Assembly: GCF_012273895.1 (NCBI RefSeq)
Contig: NC_052120.1
Location: forward strand, 7,387,967 to 7,451,966
Reading direction: 5' to 3'
Length of the DNA stretch: 64,000 nucleotides
Origin: Zerene cesonia
Lineage: Eukaryota > Arthropoda > Insecta > Lepidoptera > Pieridae
This document shows, one piece after another, positions 50,025 through 61,892 of the stretch. The translations under genes were made by a program, and so were the position numbers. The notes beneath the pieces are model-generated. The model was not told where the DNA came from and did not search any database. It saw only the letters and a list, made by a program, of their open reading frames with translations. The number at the start of each line of letters is the position of its first letter. The stretch's first letter is position 1.

Positions 50025-50611
50025 GAGATCATAAATTTTTTAACAAAAAACTAAACCGCTTTCAAATTGGCAGAACTGGAACAAGTTAAAATGGGACCAT
50101 ACGGGAGGCACCAACTTTACTATAAAAAACAATTATCACATAGATTCACTCAGTCGAAAGTACTGAGGTAAGTAATAAAGCCTAAAAAAGTTCAATGAAA
50201 TTGATTACTTAAATTTTTTAAGTTGGTTGAAAATGCAACGGAATTGTGAACCTCCTTTTTGAGACTTGTACGTATGTTCATACCATACAAAATAAAAAAG
50301 AACATGTTGAAAAATAATAATTTTATGCAATTTTAATTGGTGCCATGTTATGCTTTAAGATCTAGTCGCACAAACGACATCTGTTGAATCTATGCCCCAA
50401 TTATTTCTGCAATAAAAAGCGTACATGTAACTGAACGGCAATTTATTATTACAGTATTATTAGGAATTAAAAATGACCACCACAAATTCTATGGATAAAA
50501 ATGCACAATAATATTAGAAATTAAGCACAATTTCTTATGTTAGAGAGGGCAGGTGTGATTTTCCATTTGCTCTTTTATTAAGATTGATTTATGGGATTAC
50601 TTTTATTATTA
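50025..50611. other. AT-rich non-coding DNA
   Basis: Nothing recognised. Confidence 0.5.
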
Positions 50612-50820
50612 TCACACTTATATTATAAATTTGAAAGTTTGTTTGTTTGGATGTTTGTCCGCCAATCACGCTGAAACTACTTAACGGATTTTGATGAAAT
50701 TTGGTAAACAGACGAGGTATGAGCTGACTAGGTGATAGGATACTTTTTATGCCGATCAAAAGCTCCCTTGGGATAACATAGGAATCTCGATGTCCTCACG
50801 GATCCAGGACGAGCGTCTAG
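50612..50820 (+). mobile_element. Helitron, AGCTCCCTTGGG subfamily, copy 1
   Basis: Starts TCACACTTATATTATAAATTTG after a host A and ends GAGCGTCTAG before a host T. The interior GTTTGTTTGGATGTTTGTCC, AGCTCCCTTGGGATAACA and GGATCCAGGACGAGCGTCTAG is shared with 52007-52225 at roughly three-quarters identity. Confidence 0.85.
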
Positions 50821-52006
50821 TATTATATAAATTTATACCAATTTTGTAATTTTTTAATGTCATCGTCGACAAGGGAGCTGGTATTCATACTCACAAAATA
50901 ACTTATTTATTCGTTAATATTATACACATAACATTAGAATCATGTTTTTGTATTTCCGATTTCCTATTGCAAAAGACCAGATCGAATTTCAATAAATGTG
51001 GAAAACACATTATAAGATTTTTAAGTTGCACTATAATAATTTTGTTGATTAATCTGCAAAATTAACCACGCCATCAAAACTTTTCAATAATAATTAACCA
51101 TTAAAATTGTATACATGTGGATCTAAACTTTAAAACATTTAAATTGTTTAATGGTAAATGTGCCTGTGATATGTGTGATTTACAATCTGCTTAATCATCG
51201 GAAGTAAAAATAAATCATCCATTGCCATATTAGTCAGAATATTGTATAAATTATAGTATATCGTTTAGCTTCCTAACATGACTTCGTTATCCTTATAGGG
51301 AAGTCTCTACAGGGGCTGTGTGTATCGTTTAATGAACTAGTTATTAATAAAACGATCGATTTTATTATGAAATATGCTGTAAGGTACAAGAAACTTATAC
51401 ATGACCTACAGTCCTCAAAGAAATCACTGTGTTACGCAGGTATTAAATAATGGTTTAAGATATACAAAAAAAAAAACATAATGCCACTTTTTCTTCATTT
51501 GTCTAAAATAAGCCCCATAAATATACATAATTTATCAATGTGTACAACAAATAATTAAATATTTAAGAAATTAAACAGCAGCATACATTTTATTACAAGT
51601 GGGATTGGGGATAAACTTTTTCATTAGCAATTTTCTTTTACTTGTTTCAAAACTCCCCTCACTAAGAAGTTTCTTTTTTAGAATTTGAATGTTCAATCGG
51701 ATAAGAAAATTATAACAATGTGAATTTAAATACCTACGTGCTTTAAAAGTACTATAGGAGTACTAAAACAGAAACTACACAGAATAATAAGTAACAAAAC
51801 CAATAGATAATTTATTAAATATTAATATAAATCTTAATTATCTACTTTTATAACATAATAATATACCTTAATGCATACAGTTGTCATTAAAATAGTGAAA
51901 CTAATTAAGCTAGCAGTAATTAAAATTGCGTTCCAATGTCAATCAAATAGTACCTAAATACGAATAAGTAAAATTTGCAACTGCACAAAAACAGATAAAA
52001 ATAATA
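50821..52006. other. AT-rich non-coding DNA
   Basis: Nothing recognised between two sister Helitrons. Confidence 0.5.
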
Positions 52007-52225
52007 TCACACTTCACACTAATATTATAAATGTGAAAGTTTGTTTGTTTGGATGTTTGTCCATCAATCACACTGAAACTAGTTAACGGATATGAAATTT
52101 GGTATACAGACCGGGTATGAGTTAACTTGAGTGATAGGATAGGAGGACTTTTAAGCCCGATTAAATGCTCCCTTGGGATAACACAGACATCTTGATATCC
52201 AGGCGGAGCTGGGACGAGCGTCTAG
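52007..52225 (+). mobile_element. Helitron, AGCTCCCTTGGG subfamily, copy 2
   Basis: The same subfamily and strand as 50612-50820, ending GAGCGTCTAG before a host T. The 5' end reads TCACACTTCACACTAATATTATAAATG, with TCACAC doubled. I place the start at the first TC because it follows a host A; the second, at 52014, is the alternative. Confidence 0.82.
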
Positions 52226-53477
52226 TTAAAATATAAAATTAACAGAGTCTAAATAAATTGCTTTACGTCTGCATGAAAACTTATCAACCATAGAATTCAG
52301 CCTGTTCATTTAATTCATATATATGTTCAGCCAATTCATATATATGGCATTTCCTGAGCTCTTTACAATGATACTGCGTTATCTCTTATTGAAAACTATG
52401 AACGAAAAGACAAGTTTTTCATGATTTCTCGAAAAGATTTCCCACAGTGACTGAAACTATCAAGTCTATCTACCACATCGATATCCACTAATTCGATACA
52501 TAGGCGCTTCGACTGGATGATAAGCAACAACGTACCTTGTGCGTTATTTTCTCGTCAAAATGATTAAATAAATATCCCGGTTTAGCCCAGGTACAGAGTT
52601 ATTCCGTAATTACAAAGCTTTATAGCTGAGACGAGGCGAGGGAATGTTTTGAGCGAGCGAGGGACGTGTTCAAGCAGGGCAAACATTATGTGACCTCTGT
52701 TAGCATTTTATGTGGACATTTACACATTAATGTAATTGAACTCTGCACGTTTCAGTTTTAATTTAATGCACCGTGATCTTCATAGCGACGTTGCTTTAAT
52801 GGAATCACAGATTTTGCATGCATTTCGTAATTTACCATGTGCTGTATGACTAATGTATTACGTATTTAGTTCTGGTAAATTGCACACGAGTTCTATTTAA
52901 TGGACTTTAAAACAAACTATTTACTACCTATTAAAATATATTTCACACTACCTTCTGACGTCGTATATAATATAACTAGTTAAAAGTGAAACAAAACAAT
53001 TAAAACTCTACATTCGGAATGAGAGCAAATACACAATCAATTTAATTGCCCTGGTTTTATAAATATGTATTACCTATTATAAAATTAATACATAGTTACC
53101 AATTTAACTCAATTGTAAAAAAAACAATTAATCACAATTGCTTTTCATCTCAGAAGATAACTCGCTAATCGCCATTCATTATACCGAGACGATTACATAT
53201 TATGACATGTTTTATTCAAGTAAATATAGCTAAATTAAAAAATCAGAGCGCTATACGACACAAAATCAATTTGACCTCTTAGTTGGTGGTTCGTGTTAGC
53301 TTCGCTAGTTGCCAGGACTGGTAATGACGTAACATGCAATGACATAAACGGAGCATGGGTCATTGGTCAGTTGACCCCACGATCGGTATCAGTGGTGGCG
53401 ACTGCATATCTGCAGATTAACATATTAGACTTTAATTACTGGCCATTTCACGTTTTGTTACTCAATTCATGTACTTT
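52226..53477. other. Non-coding DNA before a SINE
   Basis: AT-rich, with a more balanced stretch at about 53285-53420 that stays open in one frame for some 60 codons (see findings). No gene is called. Confidence 0.45.
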
Positions 53478-53719
53478 TATTTTGAATGATAAAAAAAGAA
53501 AAAGTGAAGTCTCGTGTATGTGCTGGGGTATGGGGCAGATGATATACATCTGTTTCACTGATCGATTTTCTTTATGGACAAGTAGGTGATCAGCCTACTG
53601 TGTCCTGCCAGACCGAGGCATATTTTTTTATTGGCCCCACCGGGAATCGAACCCAGGACCCCTCGGTTCTACGCTCACGCGTTTACCACTGTACCAAGGA
53701 GGCGTCTATTTTGAAGGAT
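53478..53719 (-). mobile_element. tRNA-derived SINE with T-rich 3' end and TSD
   Basis: Direct repeats TATTTTGAATGAT (53478-53490) and TATTTTGAAGGAT (53707-53719), one mismatch, flank a 216-bp element at 53491-53706. On the minus strand it starts with a tRNA-like body, then a unique region containing GTAGGCTGATCACCTACTTG and ATCATCTGCCCCATACCCC, and ends CACTTTTTCTTTTTTT. I recall a related lepidopteran repeat containing GCTGATCACCTACTTG. The 3' end is T-rich on the sense strand rather than poly-A. Confidence 0.82.
53630..53706 (-). pseudogene. tRNA-like head of SINE
   Basis: The A box TGGTACAGTGG and B box GGTTCGATTCC match the Pol III consensus, and the T arm CTGGG-TTCGATT-CCCGG is intact. 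The acceptor GCCTCC pairs with GGGGC only imperfectly, and no good anticodon stem forms. It resembles tRNAs of the Gly/Glu/Asp type in the D arm. Interpreted as the SINE promoter. Confidence 0.75.
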
Positions 53720-54007
53720 ACTGTCTAGAATTTTTCGAAGATCCTTGCCGTTTAGACAGTTTTGCGTAATTTTAGATACGAGGAGATTTTCTTAACACGC
53801 TCAATTGTTCATTCGTTAAATTTGTGCAGTGCGATACAAATTAAGGACAGGTATAACAGATTCAATTACAAAGTATGTTAGCAAAATGTTTTACCTATGT
53901 ATTGCAAAAAGATGATAAGCAATAAAAGTGTATATGATTTAGCCAGCAATTGTTCAAAGCACTATATATCCTTACGAAATTTGATATTTTTTAAATATAA
54001 ATACTTA
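53720..54007. other. AT-rich spacer between two SINEs
   Basis: Nothing recognised. Confidence 0.5.
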
Positions 54008-54349
54008 TTGTGGTAGTCGAGCACGCTTCGGCACGAATTGGGCCAGCTCGCACCGGGGAAGTACCACACCCCCACAGAAGACCGGCGAGAAATAGCATAC
54101 TGCTGTGTTTCGTTCGGTGAGTGGGGGAGCCGGAGGCCCATTTTCCTTTCCTTACCCGTCCCATTCCTTTCCTTTATTCCTCTAATCAATCCTTTCCCAT
54201 TTCCTTTCCAATTTGAAGTCGGCAATCCATTTGGAGAGACGTAAGGTCTGCAAACGACCTTACGCCTCTCCAAATGTTCATGGGCGGTGGTAGCGCTTAC
54301 CATCAGGCGACCCACCAGCTCCATTGCCGACGGTAACATAAAAAAAAAA
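54008..54349 (+). mobile_element. Hairpin SINE, full-length copy
   Basis: Starts TTGTGGTAGTCGAGCACGCTTCGG, then a conserved GGGCCAGCTCGCACCGGGGAAGTACCAC block, a C/T-rich middle, a long hairpin, the core TTCATGGGCGGTGGTAGCGC, CTTACCATCAGGCG and a short poly-A. The hairpin arms 54228-54248 and 54256-54276 pair over 21 positions with one mismatch, the longest version in the window. The minus-strand open frame across it (53962-54357) reflects repeat composition and is not a gene. The organisation fits the abundant Metulj-like SINEs of butterflies, by recollection. Confidence 0.88.
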
Positions 54350-57300
54350 TGTTTCATCTTAAACTGCTAACATTTACGCTTGTAGTTGACTTTAAAACTG
54401 TTACAGCAAATATTTATGTAATATAATAAAGGTCAAAAGTAATTGCAAAACATTATTTTCTACTTTGAAAGTGTTATTACGCTCCAAATTTAGCATGTAT
54501 TTACAATGTTTTCGTCTAAGACAATTACAATGCACGTAGCATCGCAATTTATAAACGCCTGTTAAAATTATGCAGCAAAGTTATTAAAATGCGTTGTGGC
54601 GTTCCATTTTACAAAGGCAATTACTTTTGTTGCTAATTGCTAAATAGTAATATTCTAAACAGGCAGCTGGTGACGGTGATTAATGTAGAGATAATAGGTA
54701 ATAATAGATAATCATACTATTTCGTATTTTTCCATACTTTCACTTTACCGCGCTAAAAACTATTAATAGTTAAGTAAAATCAAAGTACAGCGGCATAAAA
54801 AAGCGAAATCCTTTAGATACCATTTAAATCCTCCTCAATGTCCTGAACAAGACAAGGGCATTCCATTTTGTATATTGAAAATACGAGTACAATGTACATT
54901 TACGTACTACGTGGCCGAGTTATCTTTTATCAATATTGTAGGCTTCAGGCATTCAAAGAACGCTCGTTCGATATTTAAAAAAGGATTTACTTACAATTAT
55001 AGTTGCGTTCCACAAAACATTTTATTTCTTTTTAATTTGAAAGTAGTAAAATAATGTGTAGTCAAAAGAACGTACTGTTTGCTTTTCATATTACATATTT
55101 ATGAATTTCAATCAATAATATTTAGAAGAGCCTTTGAGATTGCATTGCATTTTTCAGCGGCAGCATTCTATTTTTGGCTTGGTATGTGAATAATTTTGTG
55201 TATATACACGTCCATGCTCATAGTTCGGGCAAAACTTTGATTTAACATTATCAACCGATTTGAAAAAAGGGAGTACAGGTTATTAATTCGACTCTATTTT
55301 TGTGTTTGATATAACGTATTACTTGGTTGTTAACGTTTTTCATTTGTAAGCTGTGCCTGCCATGTGGTCCCATTTAAATTTTGTCTAGTTTTTTAATATT
55401 CAAATTTTCGCTCTACACTATTGTCATTTTGCAATAATTTATAAACACGTTTTAAAACTTGATTAAAAGAGTTCAGATTGTGATAACGAAAAATTTCTGT
55501 AATAATAAATGTTATGATTGAGCCTCCAAATTTATTGTCTCCAATGTATTTTTTTTTCATTCCTTTTTATTACTTTTAAGGTCCTTGTTTGGGGATTAAA
55601 AAGGTCTCATGCGAGAGCTTTAGACCTTCATTTGTGAATCTCGTGAATTCATGTCTGTTTTACTTTGCTTAATCTATCGTCAAAAGAAAAATATAATCAA
55701 AAATATCAATACTATTCAATAGCTACAACTGAAATGGTCTTAACATGTCATGCTAGGAACAACTTTTAAAGTTTTTCGCCAAACATACAGGAAATTTGAA
55801 ACCACGTACGATCTCAATATTTACTTTAAGCCAACGTTCCCAGAAAAGACTACTTCCCATTTCTCAGCATTTATATTCCCTACAATAATATTATACCTAG
55901 CACTATGACGTGTTGCCAAACTTAGTAAGCCTTTCGAATGAGGCCCTCACGGAATGCTTTTCATTAACGTTGCATACTTTTCCGGACTGGCGATGTAATA
56001 TGATTCCCTTGAAATTTAAATGAAAATATTTTCGAGGATTTATGCTAGCGCTTATTTTGAATGTATTTTTACGTGATGCTCTAGTGATTTCAATTATTAA
56101 AAAAAGATGACAACATTTATGTATCTCTATGCCTGGTATAAAAGAAAATGTTGTTATTAAAAGCTAGAAATCAATATTTTTTCACTTTCATCATTCACAA
56201 TAATTGGCTCAAATAGTAATTTGATTAATAATAAAAACTCACTTCGTTCAATTAATGATTCCGAACAAGCGAATTGAGATTCTCGTTGCCATAGAATAAA
56301 TCCCCATAAAATAAACTGTGAACAAGAGTATTGAAATTTGTACCAGGTGTCAAATATCTGAAGGCAGAGAAGAGTTGACCTAATTTTATCAAAATTGTAT
56401 AAGTCACGCGCCGAAAAGTGTTCAACTTAATAAACGATTGGCCGTTTTTCGTCTTAACAAAATAAAAGGAATTGTTGATATTTTAAAATTGTAATCCGAG
56501 TCTTGTTCAAAATTTGTGAAACACGAGAAACATTGCTATAAATCTATTGAAGATGTATATATTTATTAAATATACCGGTTTCGCAAAATATTAAGTTTTA
56601 ATTGAGAAATAATTAAGATGAAAACGAGAATTTGTTAAGTCTAAATTAAATTTTAAAGTGACATTATGATGGCAATGAATACCTACACAAATTCAGAGCC
56701 TCGAAAGAAAAATAACACGTTTTTTCAGTAGGACCATTGTAAGCTATCTAAATAAAATAGACTTAAAAGAAAACAAATCAGATAATGTAAAACATGAATA
56801 AGCAGACGAAGGACGCGACGTTAGAAATTCAATTGTTTGGTTAAAATCTAATATTTGAAAACAATAGAGCCAGTTACCCTTACATTACAAACGAGGAAGA
56901 GGCCATCTGTGTCGCATTCAGAGTTTAATTAAATTTCGCTGACATTGCTCGACATATCTGACACTTACGCTATGACCCACGGAGATAACAGCTTTCGAAT
57001 CACTGCTTTAAATATTAAACGATAATGTTATGAACAGTTCATATTTTAGAATTTGTACAGATAAGAACTCGATAAAGTTTTCTCGATCAATTTAAAGAAA
57101 ATACTTAAAAGTATTGAGAGTCTTATTTTATGTTGAGAGTCTATTTTTCGTTTTGAAAATAACTCTGATTGTATGCGCCTATAGCACAGAATATAAAAGA
57201 AACACATGTGTTTAAGCTGATAAACTGCAAATATTTATTTTTCAATTCGGCTTCTTTTAGAAGCACTTTTTTGGTTTATAACTATCATGATAACTTCAAT

Positions 57301-58099
57301 AATAGTAAATGAATAAAAGTATATAATAAGAAATTTTTAGCAAAGATATTTTTTGTCTTAATTATAAAAGTGTATAATAAAATGAAGACAAAAATATCTT
57401 GGCGGATTTCTATAATAATTGTCGATCTAAATATTATGATTGCTAGCTGTTTTATAGACAGACTTCAACGTAAAATTTCAGCGTGTAACCTCTGGTATTT
57501 TAATCGTTTATATCTCAACGCACTACCCAAAATACAATTTTTGCATAGATAATGTCATAAACAAAAGAAGTTTCTAGATTAGGTAAACTCTTGCCTTCCT
57601 GTTTGATAATAAATAACTTGTTTATTTTATTCAAAGGTCTATAAGTTACCAAAGTTTGTCCCTTACATAAATATGGGAGTAACGTACATTTATCACAATA
57701 TCTTAAAAGTAACTTTGTTCTTTGAAACCTCGCAAGTGTGTGTATCTATAAAGGTACTTGGACATTTTAGTATAGTATTAATTGTGTGTAGTGTAGTGGT
57801 CTATAAATTTTGGTGGTACCTATAAATATCACAGATATTTTATTAACATAAAAAACCAAATGTTATTGTAGTTTTGAAAAGGACTGTCAGATAATGTATT
57901 TGCATTCCAATCATATTAAATTCTTTGTATGAAAAACCAAGTGTTTAAATATAAATTATAGTTTGTAGTGATCCTTCTTAATGGGACTACACTTTTGCAT
58001 ATAAAGCAAACCGTTTCACTACTCCAGTCCCATATATTTTGTTGATAATTATAATAATGTATTTATAATAGTAACATGGAAAGATGTAAAATATTTTAC
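54350..58099. other. AT-rich non-coding DNA
   Basis: Apart from a decayed repeat at 55240-55330 I see no feature. The 60-codon frame at 57370-57552 is AT-rich and unrecognised. Confidence 0.5.
55240..55330 (+). repeat. Decayed lepidopteran dispersed repeat
   Basis: ACCGATTTGAAAAAAGGGAG, TTATTAATTCGACTCTATTTTTGTG resembles a frequent lepidopteran repeat (TTTGAAAAAAGGAGGAGGTT...AATTCGACTGTATTTTT). The assignment is from memory; ends are approximate. Confidence 0.35.
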
Positions 58100-58238
58100 C
58101 GGCATCCCCGAGAATCAAAAGTTTGACGACATGTGACATTTGCCAACCCGCACTTGACCTGCGTGGTGGATTATGGCCTGAAGTCTCATAGGAGGCCTGT
58201 GTCCCACCTGTGGGAACATATAAGGGCTGATGATGAAT
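58100..58238 (+). mobile_element. GATGATGA-family SINE, best copy
   Basis: Contains GACGACATGTGACATTTGCC, CGCACTTGACCTGCGTGGTG, GATTATGGCCTGAAGTCTCA, AGGAGGCCTGTGTCCCACCTGTGGGAACATATAAGGGC and ends TGATGATGA. CCCACCTGTGGG is a short palindrome near the 3' end. This is the reference for the partial copies at 4835, 5593 and 23440. No Pol III box is visible, so it could also be the 3' tail of a LINE. Confidence 0.78.
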
Positions 58239-58471
58239 GTATACAATTTTAAAGCAATACAATATTTAAATATTGTTATGAAAATTATTTAATATATTTC
58301 CGGTTACATGTATGTAAAATTATAACATCCGAAGAAAATGCCCACGGCAATCTTTACGACATGTTATCTAAACTAACATTGCAAAGGTAAGTTTTGATTT
58401 TTCTGGACGTTTTATGCTCGTAACCGACAAAATGAGATCGTTTTTTACATTATTCTTATATAGACTTAAGA
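58239..58471. other. AT-rich spacer
   Basis: Nothing recognised. Confidence 0.5.
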
Positions 58472-58798
58472 TTTTTCTTTTTATGTCATAGCGGGCAACT
58501 GAGCTGGTGATTCGTCTAAAGGTAAACGATCACCACCGCTCATGAACATTCGCAGAGGCTCAGACCTCTGAGAATGCGCTGCCCGCTTTTAAAGGATAAG
58601 GGATAAGGAAAGGATTGATGACTGGAAAGAAGGAATGAAATGGGAAGGGCGAGGAGATGGAATTAGGCCTCCGGCTCCCCCACTCATCGTATGAAACACA
58701 ATAGCAAGCTATTATTTCACGTCGGTTTTCTGTGAGGGTGTAGTACTTCCTCGGTGCGACTGGCCCAATTCGTGCCGAAGCATGCTCGACTCCCACAA
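58472..58798 (-). mobile_element. Hairpin SINE, full-length minus-strand copy
   Basis: The reverse strand starts TTGTGGGAGTCGAGCATGC and contains all family blocks, ending in an interrupted A-rich tail. The hairpin arms on the plus strand are CATTCGCAGAGG (58547-58558) and CCTCTGAGAATG (58565-58576), with one mismatch. The open frame at 58560-58814 on the minus strand is a by-product of the repeat. Confidence 0.88.
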
Positions 58799-59009
58799 TA
58801 ACAATATTACACATTTATAACAATATTACATTACGTCATATTTAAAGTTTAGTAATATAATGGCTAAAAAAAATAAAGTTCAATGAAATAATCTTCCCTG
58901 TACCGCATTGAAATTCTTGTAAGATCTTCCTACTAACACACTACGAACAATTTCGAATATAGCAATATAGAGAGTGTATCTTAATTTGAGATTTAGTCGT
59001 ACGTGTGTG

Positions 59010-59062
59010 TATAAGCGACGGGGTAATTGGCGCGCTGAGGGCGATCGCGCCGGATATTGTTT
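59010..59062. promoter_or_regulatory. CpG-rich block with E2F-like core
   Basis: GCGACGGGGTAATTGGCGCGC followed by GAGGGCGATCGCGCCGG is CpG-dense and contains TTGGCGCG, an E2F-like half-site. No initiator or exon can be assigned. Confidence 0.2.
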
Positions 59063-59644
59063 TCGAATATGCGATTGCAAATTTTTCGGCCTGCGTATTG
59101 CATATAACGGAAACCAATTACCGATACGTGTCTATAGCATATGAAATGTGCGAAATCAAAAAGGTACTTGCTGCTAAATGAGGAAATTTGTAATATTATT
59201 ATGTGTCAAAGAATTAATTGATGTATCATGATTACAATTAAAGAGTTTTTATCAATATCAAACAATGATCAAAATAATGTGTTCATGTAAAACCAAAAAA
59301 TAAAATAAAATAAAAATAAAGATGACAGAAGGAGTAAATATGATGTAACAATATCTAAAATTGTAATATTTTTTACCGAATGATGTTGAATTAGTGTACG
59401 TACGTGTACGCATGTCTTTATGAGAATCATAATTATAAAATAGTAACTCATCAATATAATCATCAATAGTTATGTGATCGCCAGACTCAGTAGGGCAAAA
59501 GGTACGGTTTAATTAAGACGTTTTAAAAGCATATATTTATGTAAATAAATGCTTTTCATTTTCACATAAAACAATTTTTTTTTTTGGGTATTTTGTCAAA
59601 CAGACACGGTGTTTATAAATCAAAACAGCTAAGGTTCGAAATTC

Positions 59645-59705
59645 GAATGCACGAGCGCGGGGCCCGGCAGTCTGCCGCTCGACGCCGGCCGGCGCGAATG
59701 TCGCA
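59645..59705. promoter_or_regulatory. GC-rich block, candidate regulatory element
   Basis: GCACGAGCGCGGGGCCCGGC, then CTCGACGCCGGCCGGCGCG, is the most GC-rich 60 bp in the window and sits in AT-rich DNA. It may be a promoter, an unrecognised exon or a repeat piece. Confidence 0.25.
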
Positions 59706-60864
59706 ACAACTGCCTACAAGCATATAGCAAACTTCGCGTCTAGTGACGGATAAAAAGAACACCATGTATTGTGATTTTACACCGATTTAAAGTGGACCAA
59801 TTTTTACACGAGGTAACTTATTCATATGATTATTTTATGTAGTACCATTTATAATTTTAGATATGCAGGTATAATTAATAAAATATGTAACAAGTTTATT
59901 TTTCATGTGACGCTAAAATGGGAAGTATTATGATTAGATTTCACGCAGGTGCTTTAATCCTGGCACCTTTTCATTAAGTTCAGTTCGGAGTTGAGTAAGC
60001 CCAACCACTTAAGGAAAGGACTGAAATAGAAGGTAAAAAGTACAAGAGTGTTCATTAATAACTCTTTTTAAAAATTTGTGTACGTCGATACCAAAAATAT
60101 ATAAGTAGGTATGTTAAAAGATGATATGTATTAAAATAGATTTAAAAAAGGATTTTTATACATATGTTCTTGTGCTTTTTACAGGCGGGAAGTAGTTTTA
60201 AGTCTTCTTCAGTGCTATCATCTCAAGCCTTTAATACACTAAAAATAAATTGACCTTTTAAGTAAAAAAAACATATTTTTTTATAAATTAGAGCGAGATC
60301 CGTTATAAAGTAGGTAGTAAGCAGTAACGACATTTATCATGAAAAAAATTCAAACAAATTTTGAAAGTTTGATCAAATATGATAATAATGTTTATAGTTT
60401 TAATGTTTAATAATAATTATATTTTTCATTAGTTAGTTTTTCTTTTTATCGTTACGTATGCGTTCCATCCACAAATTTGTAAATATCATCGAACTCATGC
60501 ATATTTATTTCTTGCATTCCTTCAAAATCAGCAAAGCGAAATGAAATTGACCTACAACTCAGTAACCACATCTCCTAATTATTCCCTTTCTACCTTCAAT
60601 ATGATGATTTACTGGAACAAAATACAGAAGACGAGAAAAAATTACAAGTCATTTTTGAGTCAATATGTCTGACTTAGCGATTTTAGTATTAAAATACATG
60701 CAAAAATTTCCATATATCATATTGCAGAATTGAACAAATGAATCACCGAAATGTTTGTACGCGCACAACTTTAAAACGACTGTACCACATTAGGTAAATC
60801 TTTATGTTTTCTAGTCGTTATTAAAGGGAGAAATTTGTAGTTCAAATAAAAAGTAAAATAGTTT

Positions 60865-60895
60865 CAATCCGGACGGAATCTGAGCGCACAGCTAG
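60865..60895 (+). mobile_element. Possible Helitron 3' terminus remnant
   Basis: TCAATCCGGACGGAATCTGA is followed by GCGCACAGCTAG and a host T, as at known Helitron ends. The body upstream is not recognisable. Confidence 0.35.
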
Positions 60896-61892
60896 TGTCT
60901 TATATAAACGTGTAATAACCATTTGCTCACAGGATCATGAATTTATAATGAACTAATTTGATATACACCTCAAACTATAGCCAAATAATCCCATCATCGA
61001 TAATGTATAACAGTTTCGTGTAACGGATTGTATTTGGACCAGACATGAATTGAAACTGTTTCCAAAGACATTATGTATGGGTCAGATTTTCCGGTCGTCC
61101 CAAACATTTGAGAAACAATCGCTTGTTGGCTGCGAACTTCTACTACGAACATGAATCAGGATACCCCATCAATTTATTTATGAATTTATTCCAAAATATA
61201 CAACTTATGCTATTGCTTATGCATAACTTTTAACATTATAAAATTTACAGTTAATCACAGATATAACTTCATTAATTCTTTTTTAAGGACATTTCCAGAA
61301 ACGAAGAAGGTGTTCAATTCCACTGTAGTTTATTTTTTATTTTGTTTTAGTTTTGTTACTTGAAAATTCCGTGAGAATGAATCGTGATCCTTTTGTGCTT
61401 GATAGGTAATTATTTTCATTTGAAGAAGAAAATCGACGAATTACGTTTGGCTATATATCCATTTGAAAGTTTTCCAGATTTAATAAGTATTGCAGATTAC
61501 AAAGAAATAAAGACTTATTTAGTAATATAACATATCAAAATGTTAGTGATATCAGCAAAAGGACATGGTCATCTGTTATTAAACCCAACGTATGTTTCCA
61601 TAACTTTTACAATGTAGAGAAATATTATTTTAAGAGAGAGATTAAGTTTGTCCAATATCTGACTGCGTACAATATCTTCAAGCTCTAGAGCTTTAGATAG
61701 AAATGTTCAATAACTGAACTGAGCTAAGCGAGCATTGTTACAATGAAAATCTAACGATTCTGAGTGGAAATAAGTAGAATGTGAGGTGATATTAATGTTC
61801 TTATTGATTAAATAGTATCACAATCTAATTAGTGGCAGCACAAAATACTACTTAAAATATTAAAAAGGTATGTATTGAATTTGGCTTCAAAA

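Larger units (their letters stand above)
58799..61892. other. Non-coding DNA with two GC-rich blocks
   Basis: AT-rich apart from GC-rich blocks near 59010-59060 and 59645-59705 and a Helitron-like end at 60865-60895. No gene is recognised. Confidence 0.5.

Noticed and set aside
53962..54357. 131-codon minus-strand frame
   Set aside because: It lies within and antisense to a full-length SINE copy; similar frames appear over the other copies (58560-58814, 61829-62056).
59633..59645. Possible Pol III B box GGTTCGAAATTCG
   Set aside because: It lacks the conserved CC after GGTTCGAA and has no A box upstream or T-arm pairing.
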